In this document: positions 19,859 to 27,918 of the stretch, piece by piece | Layout of the letters: the number at the start of each line of letters is the position of its first letter | Position numbering within the stretch: the first letter of the stretch is position 1 | Assembly (NCBI GenBank): GCA_016794545.1 | Contig: JAEUJX010000473.1 | Span: 1 to 45,172 of the forward strand | Length of the DNA stretch: 45,172 nucleotides | Direction of reading: 5' to 3' | Origin: Myxococcales bacterium | Lineage (GTDB): Bacteria; Myxococcota_A; Polyangia; Haliangiales; Haliangiaceae | Translations under genes and position numbers: made by a program | Notes under the pieces: generated by a model | What the model saw: only the letters and a program-made list of their open reading frames with translations | The model's database searches: none | What the model was told of the DNA's origin: nothing

Positions 19859-19991
19859 GTTTGCCGCTCCGCCGATCTGATCCCGGCCGGGAGCGACCGC
19901 TAACCGGCTGGAATCCTCGGCGCAACACTCGTTCACGGTTTGCCTACATCTCGCCCGGGTTAGGCTCGTCCTCAGCGTCCGTGGAGGAATC
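19859..19991. other. Intergenic region after alaS, with a 12-bp palindrome
   Basis: A perfect 12-bp palindrome TCCCGGCCGGGA (19881-19892) begins 22 bases after the alaS stop. It has no loop and no T-run, so it is a poor intrinsic terminator; its role is unknown. The rest of the region is the promoter of the next gene. Confidence 0.5.
19940..19988 (+). promoter_or_regulatory. Promoter and strong RBS of the WxxGxxW gene
   Basis: A -35-like TTGCCT (19940-19945), a 15-base spacer and TAGGCT (19961-19966) are followed by Shine-Dalgarno GGAGGA (19983-19988), 3 bases before ATG 19992. This is one of the few first genes here with a conventional leader. Confidence 0.5.
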
Positions 19992-20651
19992 ATGAGGAGA
20001 ACGAATCTGATCGCGATCGTGCTCGGTGCACTCACGCTCGGGAGCCTGGTCCCCGACGCGTCGGCCGATCGGCGCACCTGGGGTGGCGACCGCCGTGACC
20101 GCGAGGAGCGCCGCGAGGATCGTCGCGACCGCCGCGAGGAGCGCCGCGAGGATCGCCGCGAGCGCCGGGAGGATCGCCGCGAGTGGCGCGAGGATCGGCG
20201 CGAGCGCCGGCGTGCGTTCCGCGCTCCGCCCGCGCTGCGCGTCGAGCGCTATGCCCCGCGCCGTGGCTATACCTGGGTCTCTGGCCGCTGGGACTGGAAC
20301 GGGTACGACTGGGTCTGGGTCGGTGGCCGCTACGAGCGCGAACGCGCCGGCTATCGCTGGCGCCCGCCGACCTACGAGCTGCGCGGCGACGAGTACATCA
20401 TGGTCGGCGGCGACTGGGTCGTCGTCGACGTCGGTCCCACGATGGCGCCGCCCGCGATCCGCGAGGAGCGCTGGGAGCGCCGCAACGGCTACTTCTGGGT
20501 GAAGGGCCACTACGAGTGGCGCGGCAACCAGTGGGCGTGGATCCCCGGTCACTACGAGCGCGAGCGCTCCGGCTATCGCTACGTCGAGCCGCGCTACGAA
20601 CAGCGCAACGGCGCCTGGGTGACCGTCCAGGGCAGCTGGGTCATCAACTGA
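19992..20651 (+). CDS. Secreted WxxGxxW-repeat protein with Arg/Glu/Asp-rich region
   Basis: A 219-residue protein. The signal peptide is [25 protein letters not shown]. Residues about 27-73 are almost only Arg, Glu and Asp in repeated REDRR/REERR units, encoded by repeated CGCCGCGAGGAT-type codons. The C-terminal half carries YXWxxGxW repeats: [20 protein letters not shown], then YEREREAGYRW-like spacing, YIMVGGDW and [10 protein letters not shown]...[17 protein letters not shown], ending [10 protein letters not shown]. Such WxxGxxW/BcpO-type proteins are exported and of unknown function, possibly cell-surface binding. Nothing in the neighbouring genes explains it. It ends 9 bases from the convergent PilZ gene. 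Confidence 0.8.
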   Translation: MRRTNLIAIVLGALTLGSLVPDASADRRTWGGDRRDREERREDRRDRREERREDRRERREDRREWREDRRERRRAFRAPPALRVERYAPRRGYTWVSGRWDWNGYDWVWVGGRYERERAGYRWRPPTYELRGDEYIMVGGDWVVVDVGPTMAPPAIREERWERRNGYFWVKGHYEWRGNQWAWIPGHYERERSGYRYVEPRYEQRNGAWVTVQGSWVIN

Positions 20652-20660
20652 CCCGCGGCG

Positions 20661-22982
20661 TCAGTCGTCGTCGTCGAAGTCGATGAGGACGCCGTCGTCG
20701 GTGGTCGCGCGCGTCGGCACCTTGGTCGGAACGCGCGGCTTCGGCGAGAGCCGCGCCGCCGGTGGCTGCGTGCCCGGCACCGAGAGATCGTCGAGATCGA
20801 CGTCGAGCGCCTCGAGCGCGGTCTCGAGGTCGTAGCCCTCGTCCCCGGGCACCGGACCGGGCGGCGCCGTCGCGAGCGGAACCTTGCCTGTCGTCGGCTT
20901 CCGCGCGGGCGCGCGCGTCGCGATCACATCGCTCTTGTCGAAGCCCGGGATCGACTCCGCGCGCGGAAACGCGCCGCGTGGATCGTCGAGGTCGAGCTCG
21001 GGCGGAGGCGTGCGCTCGGCGACCGTGTACTGCGAGTCGCGATCGAGATCGTCGGGCTCCGGCTCGTCGAACGCCGCGAGCGCGTGGCCGGCGCTGACCT
21101 CGCGGGGATCGAGCGTCGCGCCCGGCGGCACGGCCTCGAACTCGTCGCTGAGATCGAGACGGGAGACGAAGTCGGCCTGCGACGGGCGCGGCGCGGGCGT
21201 ATCGAGACGCACGGACGGGCGCCGCGGCCGGCGATGGATCGGGCGCTCCTCGAGCTCGGCCTCGGGGTCGTCGTCGTCGAGGTGCATCGGCGCCGCAGGC
21301 GGCGGCGCGTAGTACGGCTCCGGCGCGGGCGCCGCGTACGCGGGCTCCTGGGCGACCGCGAGATCGTCGGGCGCATCCTGCTCGGCATGCGCGCGCAGGA
21401 GATCCTCGTCGTCGGCGTCGGCCTCGGCGAGGATCTCGAAGTCGTCGACCTCCTCGAGCTCCTCCTCGGCCTCGCCGTCCTCGGGGACGTCGTCGGCCGG
21501 CGCCTCGGCCTCGGCGAGCTGGGCCTGCGGCAGCGCGTACGCGCCGCTGATCCCGAGGTCGTCCTGCTCGGCCTCGGCCTCGGCCTCGGCGAGCTGGGCG
21601 TCGAGGCTCGCGGCGAGCTCGGCGGCCACCGCCGGCTCCGTCGGATAGGCGTGCTGCGCGAACGCGTCGTCCTCGGGCTCCGGCTCGTCCTCGGGCGCGG
21701 CCTCGCCGTCGGTGGCCGGGCTCACGCCGATCGCGGTGTGCTCGACCTCCTCGAGATCGCCGTCGCCGAGCGTGTGGATCTCGTCGGCGATCTGCTCGGG
21801 CGCGACCTCCTCGTCGTCGGGCGGCGGCTCCGTGAACGCGCGTGGATCCGCGTCGTCGTGGATCATGCCCGGCGGGGCGTGCACCGGTGCGGACTCCTCG
21901 TCCTCGGCGTCGAACAGCACCGGGACCGCGCCCGGGACGGCCGCCTGCGGCAGCGGAGCCTCGTCCACGGCGGTGATCACGGCCGGCTCGTCGGCGACCG
22001 GAGGCACGTCGAGGACGATCGCGGGCTCGCTGACGATCTGGGCCTGCGGCTTCGCGACCTTCTCCGGCTCCGCCGGAGGCGCGGGCTCGGGCGCCGGCGC
22101 CGGCGCGGACTCGACCCTCGGCGGCGGCTCCCAGCGCTGGCTGCGGTCCCGGCGCGCGACGGGGGTGCCGCCGAGCTGGCGCGCGAGCTCGGCGCTCGCG
22201 GCCTCGATCGAGATCTCGAGCGGAGCGGCGGCGACCTCGCGCAGCGCCTCGAGCTCGGCGTCGAGCGACCCGCCGGCCAGCGCGCGCGCGCGCGCGAGCA
22301 CCGCCGGGACGTCGACCTCGGCGTCGAGCCCCGGCACGCTGACCACGCTGACGATCGGGCCCGACGCGCTCTCGATCACCTCGTGGATCGCGGGGCGCTT
22401 CCGGCGAGGCGGCTCGGGCGCGAGCGCCTCGACGACGTTCAGCTTCGCGACCGCGAGCGGACCACTCGGCCGGCGCGGCGCCGTCAGCAGCGACTCGGCC
22501 GGGCCGCTGTCGAGCGAGGGGACCGGCGTGGGAACCGGTGCGCTCGCGGTGTCCTTGACCTGCGTGTCGACGACCTCGCTGCGGCGCGCGGCGTCGATGT
22601 CGCCGGGCATCGGGATGCCGAGCTCGGGCAGCCCGAGCTGGCGGCGGCGCTCGAGCATGCGCAGGATCACCTCGCGGCTCTCGCGGGTGACGCGCATCAG
22701 CTCGATCGCCATCCCGAACGCCGCGCGCGGCAGCGCCGGGTCGGGCGCACGCGCGGCCTTCACGCGGCCGAGCCCGACCAGCACCGGCGTGTCGTCGGCG
22801 ATCCGCAACTCGAACTTCAGCTCGGCGCCGACCGGCTGCAGCGACTTGGTCGGCAGGAACAAGCCGCTCTTGCCGACGTTCGGCGCGAACCGGGCGACCA
22901 TCGTGTCGACGTCGTCGTAGCGCAGCTTGATGCGCAGCACGACCGGCGCGGGCTTGGACCCGCTGGCATCGTCGGTGGCCAC
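20661..22982 (-). CDS. PilZ-domain protein with long acidic disordered tail
   Basis: A 773-residue protein. Residues about 12-115 form a PilZ-like domain of the myxobacterial type (VLRIKLRYDDVDTMVARFAP, NVGKSGLFLPTK, VGLGRVKAAR, FGMAIELMRV). The usual c-di-GMP motif (D/N)xSxxG appears as NVGKSG, so nucleotide binding is uncertain. The remaining 650 residues are Ala/Glu/Asp/Pro-rich and apparently disordered, with short recurrent pieces (QLAEAEA twice, EDEPEPEDD) and a more structured-looking end LETALEALDVDLDDLSVPGTQPP. The start is GTG 22982, 7 bases after a near-consensus promoter. It probably acts as a cytosolic adaptor or scaffold near the pilus system, since pilT lies upstream. Confidence 0.82.
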   Translation of the reverse strand: MATDDASGSKPAPVVLRIKLRYDDVDTMVARFAPNVGKSGLFLPTKSLQPVGAELKFELRIADDTPVLVGLGRVKAARAPDPALPRAAFGMAIELMRVTRESREVILRMLERRRQLGLPELGIPMPGDIDAARRSEVVDTQVKDTASAPVPTPVPSLDSGPAESLLTAPRRPSGPLAVAKLNVVEALAPEPPRRKRPAIHEVIESASGPIVSVVSVPGLDAEVDVPAVLARARALAGGSLDAELEALREVAAAPLEISIEAASAELARQLGGTPVARRDRSQRWEPPPRVESAPAPAPEPAPPAEPEKVAKPQAQIVSEPAIVLDVPPVADEPAVITAVDEAPLPQAAVPGAVPVLFDAEDEESAPVHAPPGMIHDDADPRAFTEPPPDDEEVAPEQIADEIHTLGDGDLEEVEHTAIGVSPATDGEAAPEDEPEPEDDAFAQHAYPTEPAVAAELAASLDAQLAEAEAEAEQDDLGISGAYALPQAQLAEAEAPADDVPEDGEAEEELEEVDDFEILAEADADDEDLLRAHAEQDAPDDLAVAQEPAYAAPAPEPYYAPPPAAPMHLDDDDPEAELEERPIHRRPRRPSVRLDTPAPRPSQADFVSRLDLSDEFEAVPPGATLDPREVSAGHALAAFDEPEPDDLDRDSQYTVAERTPPPELDLDDPRGAFPRAESIPGFDKSDVIATRAPARKPTTGKVPLATAPPGPVPGDEGYDLETALEALDVDLDDLSVPGTQPPAARLSPKPRVPTKVPTRATTDDGVLIDFDDDD

Positions 22983-22989
22983 CGAGCGA

Positions 22990-23019
22990 ATTATCCCGCT
23001 CGGTTACCCGCCGGGTCAA
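22990..23019 (-). promoter_or_regulatory. Near-consensus promoter of the PilZ gene
   Basis: On the minus strand, TTGACC (23019-23014), an 18-base spacer and GATAAT (22995-22990) end 7 bases before the GTG at 22982. This is the best sigma70-type promoter in the window and predicts a leaderless message. Confidence 0.65.
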
Positions 23020-23025
23020 ACCGCG

Positions 23026-23050
23026 GGGCGCCCGAGGTTCTCGGGTGTCC
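23026..23050 (-). terminator. Stem-loop between the barrel gene and the PilZ gene
   Basis: An 11-pair stem (two G-T pairs) with a 3-base loop; the core is CCCGAG-GTT-CTCGGG at 23031-23045. It lies about 170 bases after the barrel gene stop and just upstream of the PilZ promoter. There is only a short T-run after it on the minus strand, so terminator function is tentative. Confidence 0.35.
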
Positions 23051-23218
23051 GGTTCTGGGATTGCCGGTCCCGCGCGCGAACCGTGCGCCGGGCGAGACAC
23101 CACGTGATCTCGCACGCTTGCCCTGGCATGGATGGTACCCGACGGCCGTCGTTCCGGGCGGCGTCGTGATCGAAGCGTGAACCGGCTGTTCGAGCGCCAG
23201 CTCGCGGGTCGAGTCGCG

Positions 23219-24814
23219 TCAGTACAGGTAGCCGGCCGTGACCGCGCCGCCGAGATAGTTGTCGCGCGCGCCGAACACGTCCTGCTCCATGTCGGTGTCG
23301 CGCATCGTCGACATCGTTCCGGTGCCCTTGAACTTGAAGCCGATGGTCTGGAACCGGAACGCCGCGCGGACGAAGATGTTCTTGGTCAACGAGTAGTCGC
23401 CGCCGAGCTCGCCCTCGAAGCCGGTGACTGTCGCGGCGCCGTACGCGTCGTTCTTCTGGATCGCGCCGGTGCCGAGGAAGGCCATGTAGCCGAGATTCGC
23501 GTTGAGCGTGATCTTCGGGGTGACCTCGTAGCGGAGGAAGAGACCCGGATCGAGGATGGTGTAGTTGACGTTCGGCATCTCGGAGATGACGTTGCCGTTC
23601 GACCCGATCGTGAACGCCTGGCGGCCGTAGCGCAGTGACGCGCCGACGGTGGCCTTGCCGAGCGGGTAGCGGAACACCGCGCCGAACGCCCAGTGCGACT
23701 GCGAGGTCGGCAGCACGACGTCGCCCTGCTTCGAGTTGATCTTGATGACCTTGTCGTACATGACGGTCACGCCGAGGTTCTTCAGCATGTCCTTGCGCTT
23801 GTGGCCGATCGCGAGCGGATAGATCGTCGCGTCGAGCAGCACGCCGGCGACCGGCACGCCCTTGTACGGCTTCGGCGTGTTGCCGAGGTCAGAGCTGTAC
23901 GTGAAGGACATCCGGCGCGCGTTGAACGACAGGCCGAGCGTCGCGTCGACCGCGCGCTCGCCGGGGCGCAGCGCCTCGGAGGGCTCCATGCCGTCCTCGT
24001 CGGACGACTCCTCGATGCCGTCCTCGTCCTCCTCGCCGTCGTCGCGCTTCGCGACCTTCTTCTTCTTCTTCGGCTTCTCCTCGTCCTCGCTGTCCTCGTC
24101 GTCGGCCTTCGCCGCCTTCTTGGGCTTCGGGAGCGGGCTCTCCTCCTCCTCGTCCTCGTCCTTCTTCGGGTTCTTCTTGAACGCCGCCTCGTCCTCGTCG
24201 CCGTCCTTCTTGCGCGAGAAGCCCTTCTTCGCCGGCTTCTCCTCCTCGGCCTCCTCCTCGTCGGCATCCTTCTTCTTCGAAGAGCCCTTCTTCGCGGGCT
24301 TCTCCTCCTCCTCGGCCTCGTCGTCCCCGCCGCTGTCGCGGATCGAGCCGACGCCGTCGATCGCGGGGATCAGCTCGTCCTTGAGGTCACTCGAGGCGGT
24401 GCCGTCGAGCCGCGCCTCCTCGGACTTCACCTCGATGGAGTTGCCGACGGGGGCGCCCGACTTTCCGGAGCGCAGCCGGAGCTGGAGGATGTACTCGTCG
24501 CGGCGCTTCTGGACCTTCCCGGAGACGATCGCGTCGATCTTCAGCTTCTTCGCGACCTTCTTGATGTTCTGCGCGCTCGACGAGACGGCATCGAGCTCCT
24601 CGGCGGTGCCGTTCCACTTGTCGACCGGGATGACCGTGTGGCTCTTCTTCAGGAGCTTCACGAGGTCGGCGTGAAACTTCTCCGCCTTGGGACCCTCGAG
24701 CTCGAGGACGACGATGCGCTTCTTGCCACCGGCGTGGGCGACGGTCGCGGGCAGGACCAGCCCGACCACCACCGCGACCAGGATGAACCAGCTATTCGAT
24801 CTCGAACTCGTCAT
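23219..24814 (-). CDS. Periplasmic domain + charged linker + outer-membrane beta-barrel fusion, coupled to pilT
   Basis: A 531-residue protein with three parts. A signal peptide (to about residue 28, ending ATVAHA) leads into an alpha/beta domain, RIVVLELEGPKAEKFHADLVKLLKKSH...KKLKIDAIVSGKVQKRRDEY, similar in pattern to TolB/FlgO/CsgG-like N-terminal domains. Residues about 155-285 are a Lys/Glu/Asp-rich linker with repeated EEEKPAKKG units. The last 240 residues are a predicted outer-membrane barrel (LGLSFNARRMSFTY, TVGASLRYGRQAF, GLFLRYEVTPKITLNANLGY) ending GAVTAGYLY with the terminal aromatic expected for BAM recognition. The start is supported by GGAGGA 7 bases upstream and lies 23 bases inside pilT, so the two are coupled. 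Confidence 0.78.
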   Translation of the reverse strand: MTSSRSNSWFILVAVVVGLVLPATVAHAGGKKRIVVLELEGPKAEKFHADLVKLLKKSHTVIPVDKWNGTAEELDAVSSSAQNIKKVAKKLKIDAIVSGKVQKRRDEYILQLRLRSGKSGAPVGNSIEVKSEEARLDGTASSDLKDELIPAIDGVGSIRDSGGDDEAEEEEKPAKKGSSKKKDADEEEAEEEKPAKKGFSRKKDGDEDEAAFKKNPKKDEDEEEESPLPKPKKAAKADDEDSEDEEKPKKKKKVAKRDDGEEDEDGIEESSDEDGMEPSEALRPGERAVDATLGLSFNARRMSFTYSSDLGNTPKPYKGVPVAGVLLDATIYPLAIGHKRKDMLKNLGVTVMYDKVIKINSKQGDVVLPTSQSHWAFGAVFRYPLGKATVGASLRYGRQAFTIGSNGNVISEMPNVNYTILDPGLFLRYEVTPKITLNANLGYMAFLGTGAIQKNDAYGAATVTGFEGELGGDYSLTKNIFVRAAFRFQTIGFKFKGTGTMSTMRDTDMEQDVFGARDNYLGGAVTAGYLY

Positions 24815-25961
24815 TGCCGAGTCCTCCAGGTTTACCCAGCGAGCCCGATGGCCCACCGGTGGGGTCCTTCCACGAGCCGGAGCTCTGGGAGACGCCCCGG
24901 AACAGGAGCGCGAAGTCCGACGGGCTCGTCGAATGCTTCACGGCCTCCTCGTAGGTGACGAGCTTCTGCTTCACGAGATTGGACAGGCTCTGATCGAACG
25001 ACACCATGCCGTACGGGTGCAGACCCTCGATGATCGCGCTCTTGATCTCGCGCGTGCGGTTCGGATCCTCGATCATCTCGCGGACGCGCTCGGTGTTGAC
25101 CATGATCTCGAGCGCCGGGACCATGCCCTTGCCGTCGGCGCGCGGCAGCAGGCGCTGCGAGATCACCCCGCGCAGCACGCTCGCGAGCGTGAGGCGCGCT
25201 TGCTGCTGCTGGTGCGTCGGGAACATCGAGATGATGCGGTTGATCGTCTCCGTCGCGTCGACGGTGTGCAGCGTCGACAGCACGAGGTGGCCGGTCTCGG
25301 CCGCGGTCATCGCGATCCCGGCGGTCTCGAAGTCGCGCATCTCGCCGACGAGGATCACGTCGGGGTCCTGGCGCAGCGCCGCGCGCAGCGCGCGGGAGAA
25401 CGTCATGGTGTCGAACCCGATCTCGCGCTGGTTCAGCACCGAGCGCTTGTCGCGGAACGTGTACTCGATCGGGTCCTCGATCGTGACGATGTGATAGGCG
25501 TGCTGCGTGTTGACGTAGTCGAGCATCGCGGCGAGCGTGGTCGACTTGCCGGAGCCGGTCGCACCCGTCACCAGCACGATGCCGCGCGGGGTCTCCGCGA
25601 GGTCGAGCACGGTCTGCGGCAGGTTGAGGCGTTCGAAGGGCGGCACCTCGGGAGGGATCAAACGCAGGACCATCCCGACCGATCCACGCTGCTGGAACAA
25701 GTTCACGCGGTAACGCACCCCGTCGGGCGTGCCGTACGCGAGGTCGATGTCGAGGTTCTGCTCGAACTCCTCGCGCTGCCGATCGTTCATCATGTGAACG
25801 GCGAACTGCGCGATGGACTCTCGCGTCAAGGCGGGGACATCGCGCACGGTGCGCAGGTCGCCCTTGATGCGAAAGATCGGCGGAAGCCCTGCCTTCAGGT
25901 GGACGTCGGACGCACCTAGCTGGCGGGCGGCGGCGAGGACGCGATCGAGGATCTGACTCAT
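24792..25961 (-). CDS. pilT: Type IV pilus retraction ATPase PilT
   Basis: A 389-residue hexameric secretion-family ATPase that depolymerises pili during twitching or social motility, acting at the inner membrane base of the pilus. Motifs are Walker A GATGSGKS (133-140), the Asp box VTIEDPIEY (159-167), Walker B DVILVGEMRD (201-210) and the His box HLVLSTLHT (225-233). The N-terminus (ILDRVLAAARQLGASDVHLKAG) is the PilT PAS-like domain, and there is no tetracysteine zinc motif, which argues against PilB. The C-terminus has a Gly/Ser/Pro-rich extension after residue 350. The start is ATG 25961 (MSQILDR), 17 bases after TACCCT. The downstream barrel gene overlaps its end. Confidence 0.93.
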   Translation of the reverse strand: MSQILDRVLAAARQLGASDVHLKAGLPPIFRIKGDLRTVRDVPALTRESIAQFAVHMMNDRQREEFEQNLDIDLAYGTPDGVRYRVNLFQQRGSVGMVLRLIPPEVPPFERLNLPQTVLDLAETPRGIVLVTGATGSGKSTTLAAMLDYVNTQHAYHIVTIEDPIEYTFRDKRSVLNQREIGFDTMTFSRALRAALRQDPDVILVGEMRDFETAGIAMTAAETGHLVLSTLHTVDATETINRIISMFPTHQQQQARLTLASVLRGVISQRLLPRADGKGMVPALEIMVNTERVREMIEDPNRTREIKSAIIEGLHPYGMVSFDQSLSNLVKQKLVTYEEAVKHSTSPSDFALLFRGVSQSSGSWKDPTGGPSGSLGKPGGLGNDEFEIE

Positions 25962-25978
25962 CTCGAAGCCGGACGTCG

Positions 25979-25984
25979 AGGGTA
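25979..25984 (-). promoter_or_regulatory. -10-like box TACCCT before pilT
   Basis: Read on the minus strand, TACCCT ends 17 bases before ATG 25961. The same hexamer precedes the gene at 39620. No convincing -35 is seen. Confidence 0.35.
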
Positions 25985-26049
25985 CCACACGCCCCCCGAG
26001 GATCCCGCGAACAGATTGGTTCGCCGAGCGTGCGAGGCGGCAAGTGGGT

Positions 26050-26055
26050 TACGCT
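26050..26055 (+). promoter_or_regulatory. -10-like box TACGCT before the zinc-ribbon gene
   Basis: TACGCT ends 8 bases before ATG 26064. It supports this start over the in-frame GTG at 26016. Confidence 0.5.
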
Positions 26056-26063
26056 GTGCAGGG

Positions 26064-26774
26064 ATGCGATGCGCCACGTGTGGCACCGAGAACGCACCGG
26101 ATAGCCGGTTCTGCGGAGGGTGCGGAGCGCGCACAGCGCCATCGAATGTCGCGCCGACGCAGAAGATCTCCGACGACGCACCGATTGCACCGCCGACCTA
26201 CCCCTCGTACGCGGGGGCGCAGCAACCGTATGCCGCCCCACCGGGAAATCACGGCCCTCCGTCGATGCCGCCGCCGAGCATCCCGCCGACGAACAACCCG
26301 GCTCCCTACACGTCGAACGTGGGCGCGCCCCAGTATCAGAGCGTCCCGCCACAGCCGAGCCCGTACGCGGCGACCGCGGCGAATCCGAGCGTGCCTCCGA
26401 ACCAGGTGTTCGCGGCGCCGCCGGGCACCGGATCGATCCCGCCGACGAAGAGCCCGTACGCCGCGGCCCCGGCGAGCCCGGCGAGCGTGCCACCGAACAC
26501 GTACCAGGCGCCGCCGGGCACCGGATCGATCCCACCGAATTCCTACCAGGCGCCACCCGGCGGCTCCCTCGGCCGCGCCGCGACCCCCGTCGTGGAGGGA
26601 AACCCTCCGACCGTGCAGCGCCGCGCGAGCGGACCGCAGCGCGCCTCCACGCCGGAGCCCTCGCTGTCGCTGCCGAAGAAGCGCGGGACGCGCTGGGGCA
26701 TCGCGCTGGTCATCCTCGCCATCGATCTCGGCCTCGCCGCCACCGGCGCCTACCTCCTCCAGGCCGGACTGTGA
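26064..26774 (+). CDS. Zinc-ribbon, Pro-rich, C-terminally membrane-anchored protein
   Basis: A 236-residue protein. The N-terminus is a zinc ribbon MRCATCGTENAPDSRFCGGCG with ligands C3, C6, C17 and C20. The middle (about 25-200) is disordered and Pro/Ala/Gly/Tyr-rich with repeats of the APPGTGSIPP type; a 26-bp direct repeat occurs at 26415-26440 and 26508-26533. The C-terminus has a basic stretch (LPKKRGTRW) followed by a single transmembrane helix GIALVILAIDLGLAATGAYL and only a few residues after it. The topology suggests a tail-anchored inner-membrane protein with a cytosolic zinc ribbon. It starts just after a -10-like box. The tandem-receiver gene begins 4 bases after its stop, so the two probably work together. 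Confidence 0.78.
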   Translation: MRCATCGTENAPDSRFCGGCGARTAPSNVAPTQKISDDAPIAPPTYPSYAGAQQPYAAPPGNHGPPSMPPPSIPPTNNPAPYTSNVGAPQYQSVPPQPSPYAATAANPSVPPNQVFAAPPGTGSIPPTKSPYAAAPASPASVPPNTYQAPPGTGSIPPNSYQAPPGGSLGRAATPVVEGNPPTVQRRASGPQRASTPEPSLSLPKKRGTRWGIALVILAIDLGLAATGAYLLQAGL

Positions 26775-26778
26775 ACCC

Positions 26779-27828
26779 ATGACGGAAACCTCCACTTCGT
26801 ATCGCTCGCAGCTCGCGGCCTCCCTGCTCGTCGGCATCGAGGTGCTCGTGCTCGACGCTGACACGCGCGTCCACGCCGGCATCGAGCAGCTGCTGTCGGA
26901 GGCCCAGCTCCACGTCACGTGCGTCGCGACCGCCGACGAGGCGCTCTCCGAGGTCGCGCGGCAGTTCTTCAGCGTCGTGCTGGTCGACATCGACACGCCC
27001 GTGCCGGCGAACGGCATCAACACGATCCGCGCGATCCACCAGGCGTCGCCGACCTCGATGATCATCGCGATGACGCCGCGCCGCTCGTACGACGACGCCG
27101 TCGACGCCGTGCGCGCCGGTGCGATCGACCTGATCCTCAAGGCGCCCGAGTCGGTCGCGTACCTGAAGGAGCGCGTGCTCGACGCCGCCGGCCGCTCGGT
27201 CGGCAAGCGCGAGGTCGACAGCGTGCTGACCGACGTGCGCGGCGTGCACGAGGAGTTCCTGCAGCGCTTCATGGAGACCGAGCGCCGCGCGATCGATCTC
27301 GCCGACAAGGCGGCCGGCAAGGACCCCGCGCGCGCGGTGCAGCTCGACGAGCTGCGCGTGCTCGTGATCGACGAGGTCGACGAGATGTTCAACGGCCTCA
27401 CCGAGGCGGCGCCCAAGGGCTATGCGTTCGTCCACGCGACCTCCGGCGGCGAAGGGCTCGACCGGATCTCGTCGGGCACGTTCCACTACGCGATGGTCGC
27501 CGAGGACGTGAGTGACCTCCCCGCGAAGACGGTCGCGCGCACGATCAGAAACCAGCACCCCGACACCGTCGTCCTGACCTTCCTCGGCCCCGCCGACAAC
27601 GGCCGGGTCGAGCTGGTCGAGATGGCGGGCACGCGATCGCTGATCAGCCCGTTCAACGACGTGACGCTGATGGTCGACCGGCTCGATCAGCTCGCCGAGG
27701 CCTGGCGCGTGAAGGCGCGCGAGCGCCGCTACACGCAGGCGTTCCGCGAGCGCCACTACGACTTCCTCCGGCGCTACGTCGAGCTGAAGACCAAGATCGA
27801 GCGCGCGATCAACGAAGGCCCCGGCTGA
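26779..27828 (+). CDS. Tandem receiver protein: one canonical, one degenerate receiver
   Basis: A 349-residue protein with two receiver-like domains and no output domain. The first (about 20-140) has acidic D26 and D28, phospho-acceptor D70 (SVVLVD), T99 and K121 (LILKAPE), so it should be phosphorylatable. The second (about 192-310) keeps VLVIDEVD at its first strand, but the acceptor position is Ala241 (YAMVAEDV) and the lysine position is Ser290 (SLISPF), so it is a pseudo-receiver. A helical linker (140-190) joins them and a helical tail follows (ERRYTQAFRERHYDFLRRYVELKTKIER). It is probably a cytosolic signalling adaptor. It lies 4 bases after the zinc-ribbon membrane gene. Confidence 0.85.
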   Translation: MTETSTSYRSQLAASLLVGIEVLVLDADTRVHAGIEQLLSEAQLHVTCVATADEALSEVARQFFSVVLVDIDTPVPANGINTIRAIHQASPTSMIIAMTPRRSYDDAVDAVRAGAIDLILKAPESVAYLKERVLDAAGRSVGKREVDSVLTDVRGVHEEFLQRFMETERRAIDLADKAAGKDPARAVQLDELRVLVIDEVDEMFNGLTEAAPKGYAFVHATSGGEGLDRISSGTFHYAMVAEDVSDLPAKTVARTIRNQHPDTVVLTFLGPADNGRVELVEMAGTRSLISPFNDVTLMVDRLDQLAEAWRVKARERRYTQAFRERHYDFLRRYVELKTKIERAINEGPG

Positions 27829-27902
27829 TCGGCCAACGCACCGCCGGGAAGGTAGATCTCGCGGATTCCGCGCACTTGCCGTCGGAGATCGCACCCCGCG
27901 CG

Positions 27903-27908
27903 TATACT
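27903..27908 (+). promoter_or_regulatory. -10-like box TATACT before the lipid kinase-recCBD operon
   Basis: TATACT ends 10 bases before ATG 27919. The 90-base gap before the gene contains nothing else recognisable. It is probably the promoter for the kinase and the rec genes. Confidence 0.55.
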
Positions 27909-27918
27909 GCCGATCGTC

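Larger units (their letters stand above)
22983..23218. other. Largest gene-free stretch; hairpins and promoter only
   Basis: Between the PilZ gene and the barrel gene, both on the minus strand. It holds the PilZ promoter, the hairpin at 23026-23050, a 12-bp palindrome CGACGGCCGTCG (23140-23151) and CGAGA...TCTCG arms around 23093-23112. No small gene or RNA gene is recognised. Confidence 0.5.

Noticed and set aside
19881-19892. 12-bp palindrome after alaS as an intrinsic terminator
   Set aside because: No loop and no following T-run, so only noted as a palindrome.
20072-20210. Short repeats resembling a CRISPR or satellite array
   Set aside because: In-frame codon repeats of an Arg/Glu/Asp segment, with no spacer-repeat regularity.
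24792-25961. Reading the pilus ATPase as the extension ATPase PilB
   Set aside because: Length near 390, no tetracysteine motif and a short N-terminus fit PilT.
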